Assembly (NCBI RefSeq): GCF_008329585.1
Contig: NZ_NPKP01000009.1
Coordinates: 62,001-126,000 of the forward strand
Direction of reading: 5' to 3'
Length of the DNA: 64,000 nt
Origin: Mycolicibacterium sp. P9-22
GTDB taxonomy: Bacteria > Actinomycetota > Actinomycetes > Mycobacteriales > Mycobacteriaceae
Below, in pieces: positions 50,702 to 59,095 of this stretch. Under the pieces are notes generated by a model. That model worked only from the letters and a program-made list of their open reading frames with translations. It made no database searches and was not told the DNA's origin. The translations under genes were made by a program, and so were the position numbers. The number at the start of each line of letters is the position of its first letter. Position 1 is the stretch's first letter.

Positions 50702-51123
50702 CGTCCGTCGACGACGCCCATGCGCGGCCACCGGGCACCTCCGATGAGACCGTCGAAGCCGTCGGCAAGGTGTCCGAGGCACTGGAGTACGTCGAACGGG
50801 CGCGGGGACACCTGTACTCGTTCCATCAGCTGATGGGGCACGCCGACCTGCTGCTCGGCGAGGCGGCCGATGCCCTGCGCGACGCCGGGCACGCCGAGAT
50901 CGCCGATCGGTTGACCGAGGACATGGTCGGCCGCAACATCATTCGCGGCCGCTGGACATTCCAGGTGGTCGAGGAGTTCGACGACGACTACTGGTCACGT
51001 TTCCGCGACCACGAGAGACGCGTCCGCGACGAGCTGATGGACGGCCGTCGTCACGTGTTCGAAGCGGAGATGAAAGAGGACCGGCGCACCAAGGGCCGCG
51101 ACGGGCACGAGGCCACGCCATGA
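50698..51123 (+). CDS. Small helical protein of unknown function
   Basis: 141 aa, predicted helical and acidic with many charged pairs. Notable stretch: ALEYVERARGHLYSFHQLMGHADLLLGEAADALRDAGH. It lacks a signal peptide or cysteine. ATG 50698 overlaps the DUF2945 stop by 4 nt and its own stop overlaps the next gene by 4 nt, so it is the middle of a coupled trio. I do not recognise a family. Confidence 0.8.
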   Translation: MTSVDDAHARPPGTSDETVEAVGKVSEALEYVERARGHLYSFHQLMGHADLLLGEAADALRDAGHAEIADRLTEDMVGRNIIRGRWTFQVVEEFDDDYWSRFRDHERRVRDELMDGRRHVFEAEMKEDRRTKGRDGHEATP

Positions 51124-51305
51124 CCGACGACAACGACAGCACGTACAAAGAGTTCAAGGACGTCGTCAACATGACGGCAGCAGAACTGGAGAAGTGGCTG
51201 AAGTCCGACGAATCCAAAGAGGTCGGTCAAAAGAAGGATGGCGGCGAGTCCACCGGGCACGAGAGCGGCCGGCGCATCGTGGAGATACTGCGGACCAAAA
51301 AGTAG
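51120..51305 (+). CDS. DUF3140 protein, apparently short form
   Basis: 61 aa. FKDVVNMTAAELEKWLKSDESKEVG and GHESGRRIVEILRTKK match the N-terminal half of DUF3140 proteins, which from memory normally run to about 90-110 aa with a DDDYAHMRKVVGY-type second half. Here a TAG follows RTKK and a terminator hairpin begins 11 bp later, leaving no room for that half. Either a shortened family member or a deletion derivative. Confidence 0.82.
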   Translation: MTDDNDSTYKEFKDVVNMTAAELEKWLKSDESKEVGQKKDGGESTGHESGRRIVEILRTKK

Positions 51306-51315
51306 CCCAGACGCG

Positions 51316-51355
51316 CGAAATGGCTGCCACCGGAACTCCGGTGACAGCCATTTCG
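51316..51355. terminator. Strong bidirectional hairpin terminator
   Basis: A 19-bp stem with one mismatch, CGAAATGGCTG.CACCGGA against its complement, and a 2-base centre. It separates the convergent small-gene operon and ilvC and has AAA/TTT near its base. Confidence 0.85.
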
Positions 51356-51369
51356 GGTAGTTCGGCGGG

Positions 51370-52383
51370 TTACGCGGTTTCGGTGATCGGCCGGTCGACC
51401 CAGCTCATCAGGTCGCGCAGCTTCTTGCCGGTGACCTCGATGGGGTGCTCGGCGTTGGCCTTGCGCAGACCCTCGAGTTCGGTGTTGCCGTTCTCGACGT
51501 TGGCGACCAGGCGCTTGACGAAGCTGCCGTCCTGGATGTCCTTGAGGATGGCGCGCATGCGCTCCTTGGTGTCGGCGTCGATGACGCGCGGACCGGAGAT
51601 GTAGCCACCGAACTCCGCGGTGTCGGACACCGAGTAGTTCATCCGGGCGATGCCGCCTTCGTAGATCAGGTCCACGATGAGCTTGAGCTCGTGCAGCACC
51701 TCGAAGTAGGCCATCTCGGGGGCGTAACCGGCCTCGACCATGACCTCGAAACCGGTCTTGATGAGCTCTTCGGTGCCACCGCACAGCACCGCCTGCTCAC
51801 CGAACAGGTCGGTCTCGGTCTCTTCCTTGAAGGTGGTCTTGATGACACCGGCGCGCGCGCCACCGATGGCGGCGGCATAGGAGAGCGCCAGCGCCTGGCC
51901 CTCACCCTTGGGGTCCTGCGCAACGGCGATCAGGGCGGGCACGCCCTTGCCGTCGACGAACTGGCGGCGCACCAGGTGACCGGGGCCCTTGGGGGCGACC
52001 ATGCCGACGGTGATGTTCTCGGCCGGCTTGATCAGACCGAAGTGGATGTTCAGGCCGTGCCCGAAGAACAGCGCGTTGCCGTCTTCGAGGTTGGGCTCGA
52101 TGTCCTTGGTGAAGATCTCGGCCTGTGCGGTGTCCGGCGCGAGCACCATGATCACATCGGCCCACTTGGCGACCTCGGCCGGCGTACCGACCTCCAGGCC
52201 CTGCTCCTCGACCTTGACGCGGGACTTCGAGCCCTCCTTCAGGCCGACCTTGACCTGGACGCCCGAGTCACGCAGCGACAGCGAATGGGCATGGCCCTGG
52301 CTGCCGTAGCCGATCACCGCGACCTTGCGGCCCTGGATGATCGACAGATCCGCGTCGTCGTCGTAGAACAGTTCGATTGCCAC
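51370..52383 (-). CDS. ilvC: Ketol-acid reductoisomerase (class I)
   Basis: 337 aa. NADPH-dependent isomeroreductase in valine/isoleucine synthesis. GYGSQGHAHSLSLRDSG is the nucleotide-binding loop; the metal site includes DLFGEQAVLCGG and the second acidic helix EVLHELKLIVDLIYEGG. Single C-terminal knotted domain, so the short class I form. GTG start at 52383 preceded by AGAAGGA. Last gene of ilvBNC. Confidence 0.97.
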   Translation of the reverse strand: MAIELFYDDDADLSIIQGRKVAVIGYGSQGHAHSLSLRDSGVQVKVGLKEGSKSRVKVEEQGLEVGTPAEVAKWADVIMVLAPDTAQAEIFTKDIEPNLEDGNALFFGHGLNIHFGLIKPAENITVGMVAPKGPGHLVRRQFVDGKGVPALIAVAQDPKGEGQALALSYAAAIGGARAGVIKTTFKEETETDLFGEQAVLCGGTEELIKTGFEVMVEAGYAPEMAYFEVLHELKLIVDLIYEGGIARMNYSVSDTAEFGGYISGPRVIDADTKERMRAILKDIQDGSFVKRLVANVENGNTELEGLRKANAEHPIEVTGKKLRDLMSWVDRPITETA

Positions 52384-52425
52384 TGAATTTTCCTTCTCTT
52401 TTGTCTCTTTGATTCGTTGGTGAAG

Positions 52426-52935
52426 CTATTTGGCGGTGCCGATACCGCGCGGCCCGCGCGACAGCGAGACGATGCCGGACTGCACGATTTCCCGAATACC
52501 GTACGGCTCGAGCACCCGCAGGAATGCCTCGAGCTTCTCCGGCGTCCCGGTGGCCTCGATGGTCAGCGACTCGGTGGACACGTCCACAACCTTGGCACGG
52601 AACAGGTTGACCGCTTCAATCACCTGGCTGCGGGTGGTGGCATCGGTGCGCACCTTGATCAAGGCGAGCTCCCGCGAGACCGACTGAGCCTCGTCCTGCT
52701 CGACGATCTTGATCACGTTGATCAGCTTGTTGAGCTGCTTGGTGACCTGCTCGAGCGGGAAGTCCTCGACCTCGACGACGATGGTCATCCGGGACAGGTG
52801 CTTCTGCTCGGTGGCTCCGACGGCCAGGGACTGGATGTTGAAGCCACGCCGGGAGAACAGCGCCGCGACGCGCGCCAGCACACCGGGTTTGTCCTCGACG
52901 AGCACCGACAGGGTGTGGGTGGAGACCGTACTCAT
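52426..52935 (-). CDS. ilvN: Acetolactate synthase regulatory subunit
   Basis: 169 aa. ACT domain at the N-terminus (HTLSVLVEDKPGVLARVAALFSRRG), then the C-terminal IlvN domain, with ALIKVRTDATTRSQ. It confers valine feedback inhibition on IlvB. ATG 52935 overlaps the ilvB stop by one base. Confidence 0.97.
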   Translation of the reverse strand: MSTVSTHTLSVLVEDKPGVLARVAALFSRRGFNIQSLAVGATEQKHLSRMTIVVEVEDFPLEQVTKQLNKLINVIKIVEQDEAQSVSRELALIKVRTDATTRSQVIEAVNLFRAKVVDVSTESLTIEATGTPEKLEAFLRVLEPYGIREIVQSGIVSLSRGPRGIGTAK

Positions 52936-54785
52936 CAGGCGTGCCCTTCCTCGGTGTCGAACAGCGGACGGATGCCGCGAGCGGCCTGGATCTCGTCATT
53001 GCTGGTGCCTGCGGCAACCATCGGCCAGACCTGCGCATCGGCGCCGACGATGAAGTCGATCACGACGGGACGGTCGTTGATGGCACGCGCCTGGTTGATC
53101 ACGTCCTCGACGTCTTCTGCACGCTCACAACGCAATCCGACGCAGCCCAGCGCCTCGGCCAGCTTCACGAAATCCGGGATCCGGTGGCTGTGCGTGGACA
53201 GGTTGGTCTGGCTGTAACGCTCTCCGTAGAACAGCGTCTGCCACTGCCGGACCATGCCCAGGTTGCCGTTGTTGATCAGCGCAACCTTGATCGGCGCACC
53301 CTCCAGCGCGCAGGTGGCCAGCTCCTGATTGGTCATCTGGAAGCAGCCGTCACCGTCGATCGCCCACACCTCGGCCTCGGGCCGGGCGAACTTCGCCCCC
53401 ATCGCGGCCGGGATCGCGTAGCCCATGGTGCCCAGACCGCCGGAGTTCAGCCACGTCTTGGGGTTCTCGTACTTCACGAATTGCGCGGCCCACATCTGGT
53501 GCTGGCCGACACCGGCGACATACAGCGCCTCGGGTCCGGCGATCTGGCCCAGCTTCTCGATGACGTACTCGGGGCTCAGGCTGCCGTCGCTCTGCGGGCC
53601 GTAGCTCAGCGGGTAGGTCGCCTTGGTGGTCGACAGGTACTCCCACCAGTCGTCCAGCGCCAGCGCGGCACTCGTCGTGCCATCGCGGCGCAGGATCTCC
53701 AGCAGATCGGTGATGACATTTTTCACATCGCCCACGATCGGCACGTCGGCGTGCCGGTTCTTGCCGATCTCGGCGGGGTCGATGTCGGCGTGGATCACCT
53801 TGGCGTCGGGCGCGAAGGAATCCAGCTTGCCGGTGACGCGGTCATCGAAACGGGTGCCCAGCGCGATCAGCAGGTCGCTCTTCTGAAGCGCGGCCACCGC
53901 CGAGACGGTGCCGTGCATGCCCGGCATCCCCATGTGCTGCGGGTGGCTGTCCGGGAACGCTCCGCGCGCCATCAGGGTGGTGACCACCGGGATGCCGGTC
54001 AACTCGGCCAGCTCCATCAGTTCGGCGGTCGCCTCACCGCGGATGACACCGCCGCCGACATAGAGCACCGGCTTGCGGGACGCGGCGATCAGCTTCGCGG
54101 CCTCGCGCACCTGGCGGCTGTGCGGCTTGGTGTTGGGCTTGTAGCCCGGCAGATCCATCACCGGCGGCCAGGAGAAGGTGCACTCGCTCTGCAGGATGTC
54201 CTTGGGGACGTCGACGAGCACCGCACCGGGGCGTCCCGACGAAGCGATGTGGAACGCCTCGGCGATCACCCGCGGGATGTCATCGCCCTCACGCACCAGG
54301 AAGTTGTGCTTGGTGACCGGCATGGTCATACCGGTGATATCGGCTTCCTGGAAGGCGTCGGTGCCGATCAGGGCGCGCCCGACCTGTCCGGTGATGGCCA
54401 CCACCGGGATGGAATCCATCTGGGCGTCGGCCAGCGGGGTCACCAGGTTGGTCGCACCGGGGCCCGAGGTGGCCATCATGACGCCGACTTTGCCGGTGGC
54501 ATGGGCGTAGCCGCTGGCGGCGTGCCCGGCGCCCTGCTCATGACGCACCAGCACGTGGCGCAGCTTCTTCGAGTCGTAGAGCGGGTCGTAGACGGGCAGC
54601 ACGGCGCCACCGGGGATGCCGAAGATGATCTCGACACCGATCTCCTCGAGCGACCGCACGACCGACTGAGCGCCGGTCATCTGTTGTGGTGCAACAACAT
54701 TGGGCTTCGGCTCGGCCTTGGCAGGGGCCTGGACGCCGTTCGCGCGCGGGGTGGACTCCGGCGGTCGCGTGGTGGGTGCGCTCAC
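52935..54785 (-). CDS. ilvB: Acetolactate synthase large subunit
   Basis: 616 aa. ThDP/FAD enzyme, first common step of branched-chain amino acid synthesis. Three domains: IFGIPGGAVLPVYD with the catalytic Glu in HEQGAGHAASGYA; central FAD domain GTRFDDRVTGKLDSF; ThDP-binding motif GDGCFQMTNQELATC...INN. GTG 54785 (VSAPTTRPPEST) is chosen because it matches the remembered IlvB1 start VSAPT, with GAGG just upstream; a longer ORF reaches into the attenuator. Expression is governed by the leader at 54850-54978. Confidence 0.97.
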   Translation of the reverse strand: MSAPTTRPPESTPRANGVQAPAKAEPKPNVVAPQQMTGAQSVVRSLEEIGVEIIFGIPGGAVLPVYDPLYDSKKLRHVLVRHEQGAGHAASGYAHATGKVGVMMATSGPGATNLVTPLADAQMDSIPVVAITGQVGRALIGTDAFQEADITGMTMPVTKHNFLVREGDDIPRVIAEAFHIASSGRPGAVLVDVPKDILQSECTFSWPPVMDLPGYKPNTKPHSRQVREAAKLIAASRKPVLYVGGGVIRGEATAELMELAELTGIPVVTTLMARGAFPDSHPQHMGMPGMHGTVSAVAALQKSDLLIALGTRFDDRVTGKLDSFAPDAKVIHADIDPAEIGKNRHADVPIVGDVKNVITDLLEILRRDGTTSAALALDDWWEYLSTTKATYPLSYGPQSDGSLSPEYVIEKLGQIAGPEALYVAGVGQHQMWAAQFVKYENPKTWLNSGGLGTMGYAIPAAMGAKFARPEAEVWAIDGDGCFQMTNQELATCALEGAPIKVALINNGNLGMVRQWQTLFYGERYSQTNLSTHSHRIPDFVKLAEALGCVGLRCERAEDVEDVINQARAINDRPVVIDFIVGADAQVWPMVAAGTSNDEIQAARGIRPLFDTEEGHA

Positions 54786-54849
54786 TTTTACCTCGATTGA
54801 TCTGGTTCGGTCCGGGTGCTTCTGTGGTGTTGTGACGTTCTGTGACAGC

Positions 54850-54887
54850 AAAAAACCCCCGTCAGCGGAGTCCGCTGTACGAGGGTT
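54850..54887 (-). terminator. ilvB attenuator terminator
   Basis: On the minus strand AACCCTCGT-A-CAGCG pairs with CGCTG-ACGGGGGTT (one bulge, one G-T pair), followed by T6. It stands 65 nt before the ilvB start. A separate 15-bp stem (54932-54946 with 54886-54900) begins inside the leader coding sequence and its 3' arm touches the terminator stem. Confidence 0.88.
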
Positions 54888-54906
54888 GGCGCGTCGATGC
54901 TGTTGG

Positions 54907-54978
54907 CTAAGCCCGGCAGAGAGCTAGCGCGGCATCAACGCGCCAACCAATTACTACGAGCTTGTCCGGGGTGTACAT
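54907..54978 (-). CDS. ilvBNC leader peptide
   Basis: 23 codons, ATG 54978 to TAG 54907, sequence beginning MYTPDK followed by Leu-Val-Val-Ile and ending ALALCRA. Four consecutive branched-chain codons (CTC GTA GTA ATT) lie just before the 5' arm of the 15-bp stem, so ribosome stalling there when charged Leu/Val/Ile tRNAs are scarce would change the RNA fold ahead of the terminator. Ten of the 23 residues follow in two further Leu/Ala-rich stretches. The promoter places the transcription start at or 1-3 nt before the ATG, so the leader is probably translated from a leaderless end. Confidence 0.82.
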   Translation of the reverse strand: MYTPDKLVVIGWRVDAALALCRA

Positions 54979-54986
54979 AGGTCTTG

Positions 54987-55016
54987 ACGGTAGCCGCCGC
55001 ACTGCTCAAAGGTCAA
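54987..55016 (-). promoter_or_regulatory. ilvBNC promoter
   Basis: TTGACC (55011-55016), 18 bp, TACCGT (54987-54992) on the minus strand. The expected start, about 7 nt downstream, is next to the leader ATG at 54978. Confidence 0.6.
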
Positions 55017-55079
55017 ATTGCCTCCGGTGGGCGCCCTCCGCGGAAAAGCCGGTCCCACCGGCGATGAGAGGATGGCGGG

Positions 55080-55460
55080 GTGAGTGACCCCTCCCCGCTT
55101 GTCATCCGGATCTCCCCGATGGCCCACTTCGCGGTGTTCTTTCTGTTCCTCGGGCTGGCGGCACTGGTGTACGTGTGGCCGACCTGGACGCTGGTCCTGT
55201 TCGGAATCCCGGTGCTGGTCTCGGCGGCCGTTGTCCGCTATCGCACGGTCGCCGACCGTGACCGGGTGACCTCACGGACGTTGCTGAGCAGCCGGACCGT
55301 GCCGTGGACCGAGATCGAGGGACTGCGGTTCACCCGGTCCTCATGGGCCAAGGCGCGGCTCACCGACGGCAGCGAATTGACGCTTCCCGCAGTGACATTC
55401 GCGACTCTGCCGCTGCTGGCAGCGGTCAGCGGCGGACGGGTTCCGAACCCGTACGAGTGA
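55080..55460 (+). CDS. cfp6: Low molecular weight antigen CFP6-like, bacterial PH domain protein
   Basis: 126 aa. Two membrane helices (about 14-33 and 37-50) precede a PH-like domain, with DRDRVTSRTLLSSRTVPWTEIEGLRF and LTDGSELTLPAV. It resembles Rv3004 (CFP6) by position and layout. No catalytic motif. GTG start at 55080. Divergent from the ilvB leader region; 8 bp before the convergent DoxX gene. Confidence 0.87.
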   Translation: MSDPSPLVIRISPMAHFAVFFLFLGLAALVYVWPTWTLVLFGIPVLVSAAVVRYRTVADRDRVTSRTLLSSRTVPWTEIEGLRFTRSSWAKARLTDGSELTLPAVTFATLPLLAAVSGGRVPNPYE

Positions 55461-55467
55461 GCGGGGT

Positions 55468-56289
55468 CTATCCGAGCGGGTTGGCGCCGTTGAGCAGCAC
55501 CCACATGCCGACGCCGACGCCGATCCCGAGCAGCAACGCCAGGAACGATCCGACGAACGGGCGCCGGGCCCAGCCGCGGCCGGCGTCCAGGCCGTAGCGT
55601 CCCGGACCGGTCAAGGTGAGCGCGGCGGCGACCAGCACCAGGGTTGCCTGATGCTCGTGGCCGGTCGGGATGACGAAGTCGACGAAGCTGACTCCGGGCT
55701 CGGCGGCGATCGAGGCCAGCAGGGCATTGACCAGGTAGGCCAGCGCGGCGGCCGCGGCCAGCGGGGTGAACAGCCCGAGTACCAGCAACAATCCGGCGGC
55801 GACCTGCGCTCCGGCACCGACGTAGGTCAGCAGGCCGGCGTGCTGGTAGCCGAGGTCGGCCAGCGAGCCCTCGAAACCGCTCAGACCCGCCCCGCCCCAC
55901 CAGCCGAAGATCTTCTGCAGGCCGTGCACGATCAGCAGCGCACCCAGCCCGACCCGCAGCAGCAGCAAGCCCAGATCGGTGGTGCCACGACGGCCGGCAT
56001 GACGAATCTGCTGCTCGGCGTCGTACGGGCCGATCTCGGTCGGCGCGGCCGGGGCCGCGGCGTACGGGTTGGGCTGCGCCGGAGAGACATAGGGCAGCGG
56101 TTCGGGATCGTTCAGCAGCGCGAAGGGCGACTGATCCGGCTTGGAGCTGCCATCGACGTCATAGCGCGGGATGGCGGTGGTTTCGAAGTCTCCCCCGTAG
56201 GTCGACGAGGGTAGGTCTTCTTCGGGGTCGACCAACTGCGCCGACGCCGGCCGTTGCCAGTCGGTCAGGTTCTGAGGTTCAGCGGTCAC
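55468..56289 (-). CDS. DoxX family membrane protein
   Basis: 273 aa. A Pro-rich cytoplasmic N-terminus of about 100 residues leads to four transmembrane helices. DoxX hallmarks are LLRVGLGALLIVHGLQKIFGWW and AAGLLLVLGLFTPLAAAAAL. Rv3005c, its counterpart, is reported to form a membrane oxidoreductase complex with SodA and SseA that handles oxidative stress. Neither partner gene is in the window. Confidence 0.9.
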   Translation of the reverse strand: MTAEPQNLTDWQRPASAQLVDPEEDLPSSTYGGDFETTAIPRYDVDGSSKPDQSPFALLNDPEPLPYVSPAQPNPYAAAPAAPTEIGPYDAEQQIRHAGRRGTTDLGLLLLRVGLGALLIVHGLQKIFGWWGGAGLSGFEGSLADLGYQHAGLLTYVGAGAQVAAGLLLVLGLFTPLAAAAALAYLVNALLASIAAEPGVSFVDFVIPTGHEHQATLVLVAAALTLTGPGRYGLDAGRGWARRPFVGSFLALLLGIGVGVGMWVLLNGANPLG

Positions 56290-56461
56290 GAATGCCAGCG
56301 TAAGTGCAAGTCACCGCAGAACAAGGGATTGGCGCGGCGCAGTGCGCAGCGTATCCACACCGTTGCCGAGTTGTGACACACCGGCGCACTCGGTCGACCT
56401 ACGGGCCAGGAACGCAGGCCTTCGTGGCGCGCACCGCCCGGCGATCCGTAATCTGGCCAGC

Positions 56462-57595
56462 ATGAGACTGGGCGGACCGACGCGGAGCATGCCGGTGCGA
56501 CTGGCCGTGGTGCTGTGCGCGGCATTGCTGGTCGGTTCGGGATGCGCGCGTTTCGACGACGCCCAGTCCCAGCCGTTCACCACCCAGCCCCCGATGACAC
56601 CTCCCCCGCCGACCAAGCCCGAACCGCCACCACCGCTGCCGGCGACGCCGTTCCCGAAGGCATGCCCGGCCCCGGGCGTCATGCAGGGCTGTCTGGAGAG
56701 CACCAGTGGGCTGATCATGGGCGCCGACAGCCAGTCGGCGTTGGTCGCCGAGCGCACCACCGGTGTGGTCAAAGAGGTGTCGACGAAGGCCGAGCCCATC
56801 GTCAAGCTCGTCATCCCGGTCGACCCGGCCGGCGATGGCGGCCTGCTGGACATCATCAAATCGCCGACCTATGCCCAGGACCGGCTGATGTACGCCTACA
56901 TCAGCACGCCCACCGACAACCGCGTCGTGCGCATCGCCGACGGCGATCCCCCCAAGCCGATCCTCACCGGGATCCCGAAGGGCGCAACCGGCAACGCCGG
57001 TGCGCTGGTCTTCACCAGTCCGACGACACTGCTGGTGCTGACCGGTGATGCCGGTAACCCGGCGCAGGCAGGAGATCCGGCCTCGATGGCCGGCAAGGTG
57101 CTGCGCATCGAGCAGCCGACGACGGTCGACCAGGCGCCGCAGACCACCGCGCTGTCCGGGATGGGCGCCGGCGGCAGCATGTGCGTCGACCCGTCCGACG
57201 GCGCGCTGTATGTCACCGACCGGACCCCTACCGCCGACCGCGTCCAGCGGATCACCAAGGATTCCAACGTCTCGACGGTGTGGACCTGGCCGGACCGGCC
57301 CGGCGTCGCCGGTTGCGCCGCGCTGGACGGCACCGTGCTGGTGAATCTGGTGAACACCAAACAGACCGTCGCACTGCGGTTGGCGCCCGATACCGGCGCG
57401 GTCACCGGTGAGCCCGAGGTGGTCCGCCAGGACCAGCACGGTCACGCGTGGGCGCTGGCGGTGTCCCCCGACGGCAACATCTGGGGCGCCACGGTCAACA
57501 AGACCTCCGGTGATGCCGAGAAGCTCGACGACGTCGTCTTCCCGCTGTTCCCGTCCGGTGGCGGGTTCCCGCGGCAGAACGCCGACAAGACGTAG
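56462..57595 (+). CDS. lppZ: Lipoprotein LppZ, PQQ-glucose dehydrogenase-like propeller
   Basis: 377 aa. Signal peptide with lipobox VGSGC, lipidated Cys28. A Pro/Thr-rich linker follows, then a beta-propeller of the sorbosone/glucose dehydrogenase type: GLLDIIKSPTYAQDRLMYAYIS, GKVLRIEQP and ALAVSPDGNIWGATVN. Substrate unknown. ATG 56462 is chosen because it starts the signal peptide; the ORF upstream covers promoter sequence. Corresponds to Rv3006. Confidence 0.92.
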   Translation: MRLGGPTRSMPVRLAVVLCAALLVGSGCARFDDAQSQPFTTQPPMTPPPPTKPEPPPPLPATPFPKACPAPGVMQGCLESTSGLIMGADSQSALVAERTTGVVKEVSTKAEPIVKLVIPVDPAGDGGLLDIIKSPTYAQDRLMYAYISTPTDNRVVRIADGDPPKPILTGIPKGATGNAGALVFTSPTTLLVLTGDAGNPAQAGDPASMAGKVLRIEQPTTVDQAPQTTALSGMGAGGSMCVDPSDGALYVTDRTPTADRVQRITKDSNVSTVWTWPDRPGVAGCAALDGTVLVNLVNTKQTVALRLAPDTGAVTGEPEVVRQDQHGHAWALAVSPDGNIWGATVNKTSGDAEKLDDVVFPLFPSGGGFPRQNADKT

Positions 57596-57677
57596 CGGGA
57601 AAGCGAGTCTCCGGCCTCAAAAAAACTCTGAGCACTGTGGTCTCACCTGCCACATCTCGGCGATTTTTGTCGGTTCA

Positions 57678-57693
57678 TCGAACTAGTGTTCGA
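57678..57693. promoter_or_regulatory. LexA (SOS) box
   Basis: TCGAAC-TAGT-GTTCGA is a perfect match to the mycobacterial LexA consensus TCGAAC-N4-GTTCGA. It ends 3 bp before the ATG of the 13E12-type gene, so LexA binding would block its transcription start or initiation until DNA damage. Confidence 0.88.
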
Positions 57694-57696
57694 AGC

Positions 57697-59085
57697 ATGG
57701 ATGGCGGTCTGCTCACCGACCTGGTGGCCTTGCTCGACAAGGTCACCAGCGTCGGGTTCGACGGCGCCACCCCGGCCGAATTGCTCAGCTTCGAATCCGC
57801 CTTGGAAGATCTCGCCCGACGCATCCCCGCCGTCGAACACCGGCTGTTGGCCGCGTTGACCTCCCAGACCACCCCCGCGGAACTGGGCGCCAAAAGCTGG
57901 GCCGAAGTGCTGCAGGTCCGGATGCTGATCTCGTCCCCCGATGCCCACCGCCGCTTCGCCGAAGCCGACACCCTGGGGCCCCGCCGGTCGGTCACCGGGC
58001 AGGCGTTGCCGCCGAAGTACCCGGCGACCGCAGCCGCCGAAGCCGCTGGGGCGATCACCGCCGATCACGTGCGCATCATCACCGCCACGATGGCCTCGAT
58101 GCCGGCCCACCTCGACGCCGCGACCCGCGCCGACGCCGAGGCCACCCTGGCCCAGATCGCCTGCGAACAAACCCCCGAAGCCTTACGCAAGGCCGCCAAT
58201 CATCTGCTGGAAGTCCTCGACCCCGACGGCCCCGAACCGAACGACGACGAGGTCGAACAGCGCCGCCGCGACCGCCGCGATTGCACCCTCGGTGAACAGG
58301 ACCGCGACGGCATGTCCGAGATGCGGCTGCAGATCACCCCCGAATTCCGGGCCTACCTGGGACCGATCTTCGCCAAATTCGCTGGCAAAGGCATGTGCAA
58401 CCCCGACCACGACACACCCTGCAGCACTGGTACCCCCAGCCAGGACCACATCGACACCGACACCCGCACCACCGGGCAACGCCAACACGACGCCCTGATG
58501 ACCCTTGCCCGCGGGGCCCTTACCTCCGGGAAACTCGGCGACCACAACGGGCTGCCCGTCACCGTCGTCATCGGCGTCGGCGCCGCCGAGCTCGACACCG
58601 GCACCGGCACCGGACACACCGCCGATGGCACCAAGATCCCGACCCGTGATGTCCTCCGCCTGGCCTCCCACGCCTACCTGTGCCTGACCGTGTTCGACGA
58701 TGTCACCGGCAAAGTCCTGGACTTCGGGCGCACCAAACGCTGCGCGACCGTCGACCAACGCCTCGTGCTGACCTACCTGCAACGCGGCTGCACCTTTCCC
58801 GGCTGCCGCGTCCCCGCCTTGGGCTGCCAGGTCCACCACGCCGTCAGAGACTTCGCGAAGAACGGCCGGACGAATATCAACGAACTCGCCCTGGCCTGCG
58901 GTGTGCACAACCGGCTCGTCACCGAGGGCGGCTGGACCACCACCATCGCGGCCGACGGCACCGTGCACTGGCATCCACCAGCAGCCCTCGACACCGCCGG
59001 GCCGCGGACAAATCTGTTCCATCATCCAGAAAAGATGCTGGCCACCACCAGACGCAAAACCAAAGCAGAAGAACGAGACCCGTGA
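57697..59085 (+). CDS. DUF222/13E12 repeat family protein with HNH nuclease domain
   Basis: 462 aa. The N-terminal DUF222 domain (about 1-330) is the common 13E12 region. The C-terminal HNH motif is CTFPGCRVPALGCQVHHAVRDFAKNGRTN...LACGVHNRL, with zinc-ligand cysteines and catalytic His. This family is multicopy in mycobacteria and several members are LexA-controlled; a perfect LexA box precedes this one. Start ATG 57697 directly follows the box. Function of the family is unknown beyond probable DNA cleavage. Confidence 0.93.
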   Translation: MDGGLLTDLVALLDKVTSVGFDGATPAELLSFESALEDLARRIPAVEHRLLAALTSQTTPAELGAKSWAEVLQVRMLISSPDAHRRFAEADTLGPRRSVTGQALPPKYPATAAAEAAGAITADHVRIITATMASMPAHLDAATRADAEATLAQIACEQTPEALRKAANHLLEVLDPDGPEPNDDEVEQRRRDRRDCTLGEQDRDGMSEMRLQITPEFRAYLGPIFAKFAGKGMCNPDHDTPCSTGTPSQDHIDTDTRTTGQRQHDALMTLARGALTSGKLGDHNGLPVTVVIGVGAAELDTGTGTGHTADGTKIPTRDVLRLASHAYLCLTVFDDVTGKVLDFGRTKRCATVDQRLVLTYLQRGCTFPGCRVPALGCQVHHAVRDFAKNGRTNINELALACGVHNRLVTEGGWTTTIAADGTVHWHPPAALDTAGPRTNLFHHPEKMLATTRRKTKAEERDP

Positions 59086-59095
59086 CGCCGGATCA

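Noticed and set aside
54786..54851. N-terminal extension of ilvB to ATG 54851
   Set aside because: It would translate the attenuator terminator; the GTG at 54785 matches the known IlvB1 start.
57697..59085. 13E12-type gene as an active mobile element
   Set aside because: No transposase or integrase, no terminal repeats and no target duplication were found; the family is multicopy but this copy looks like an ordinary intact gene.
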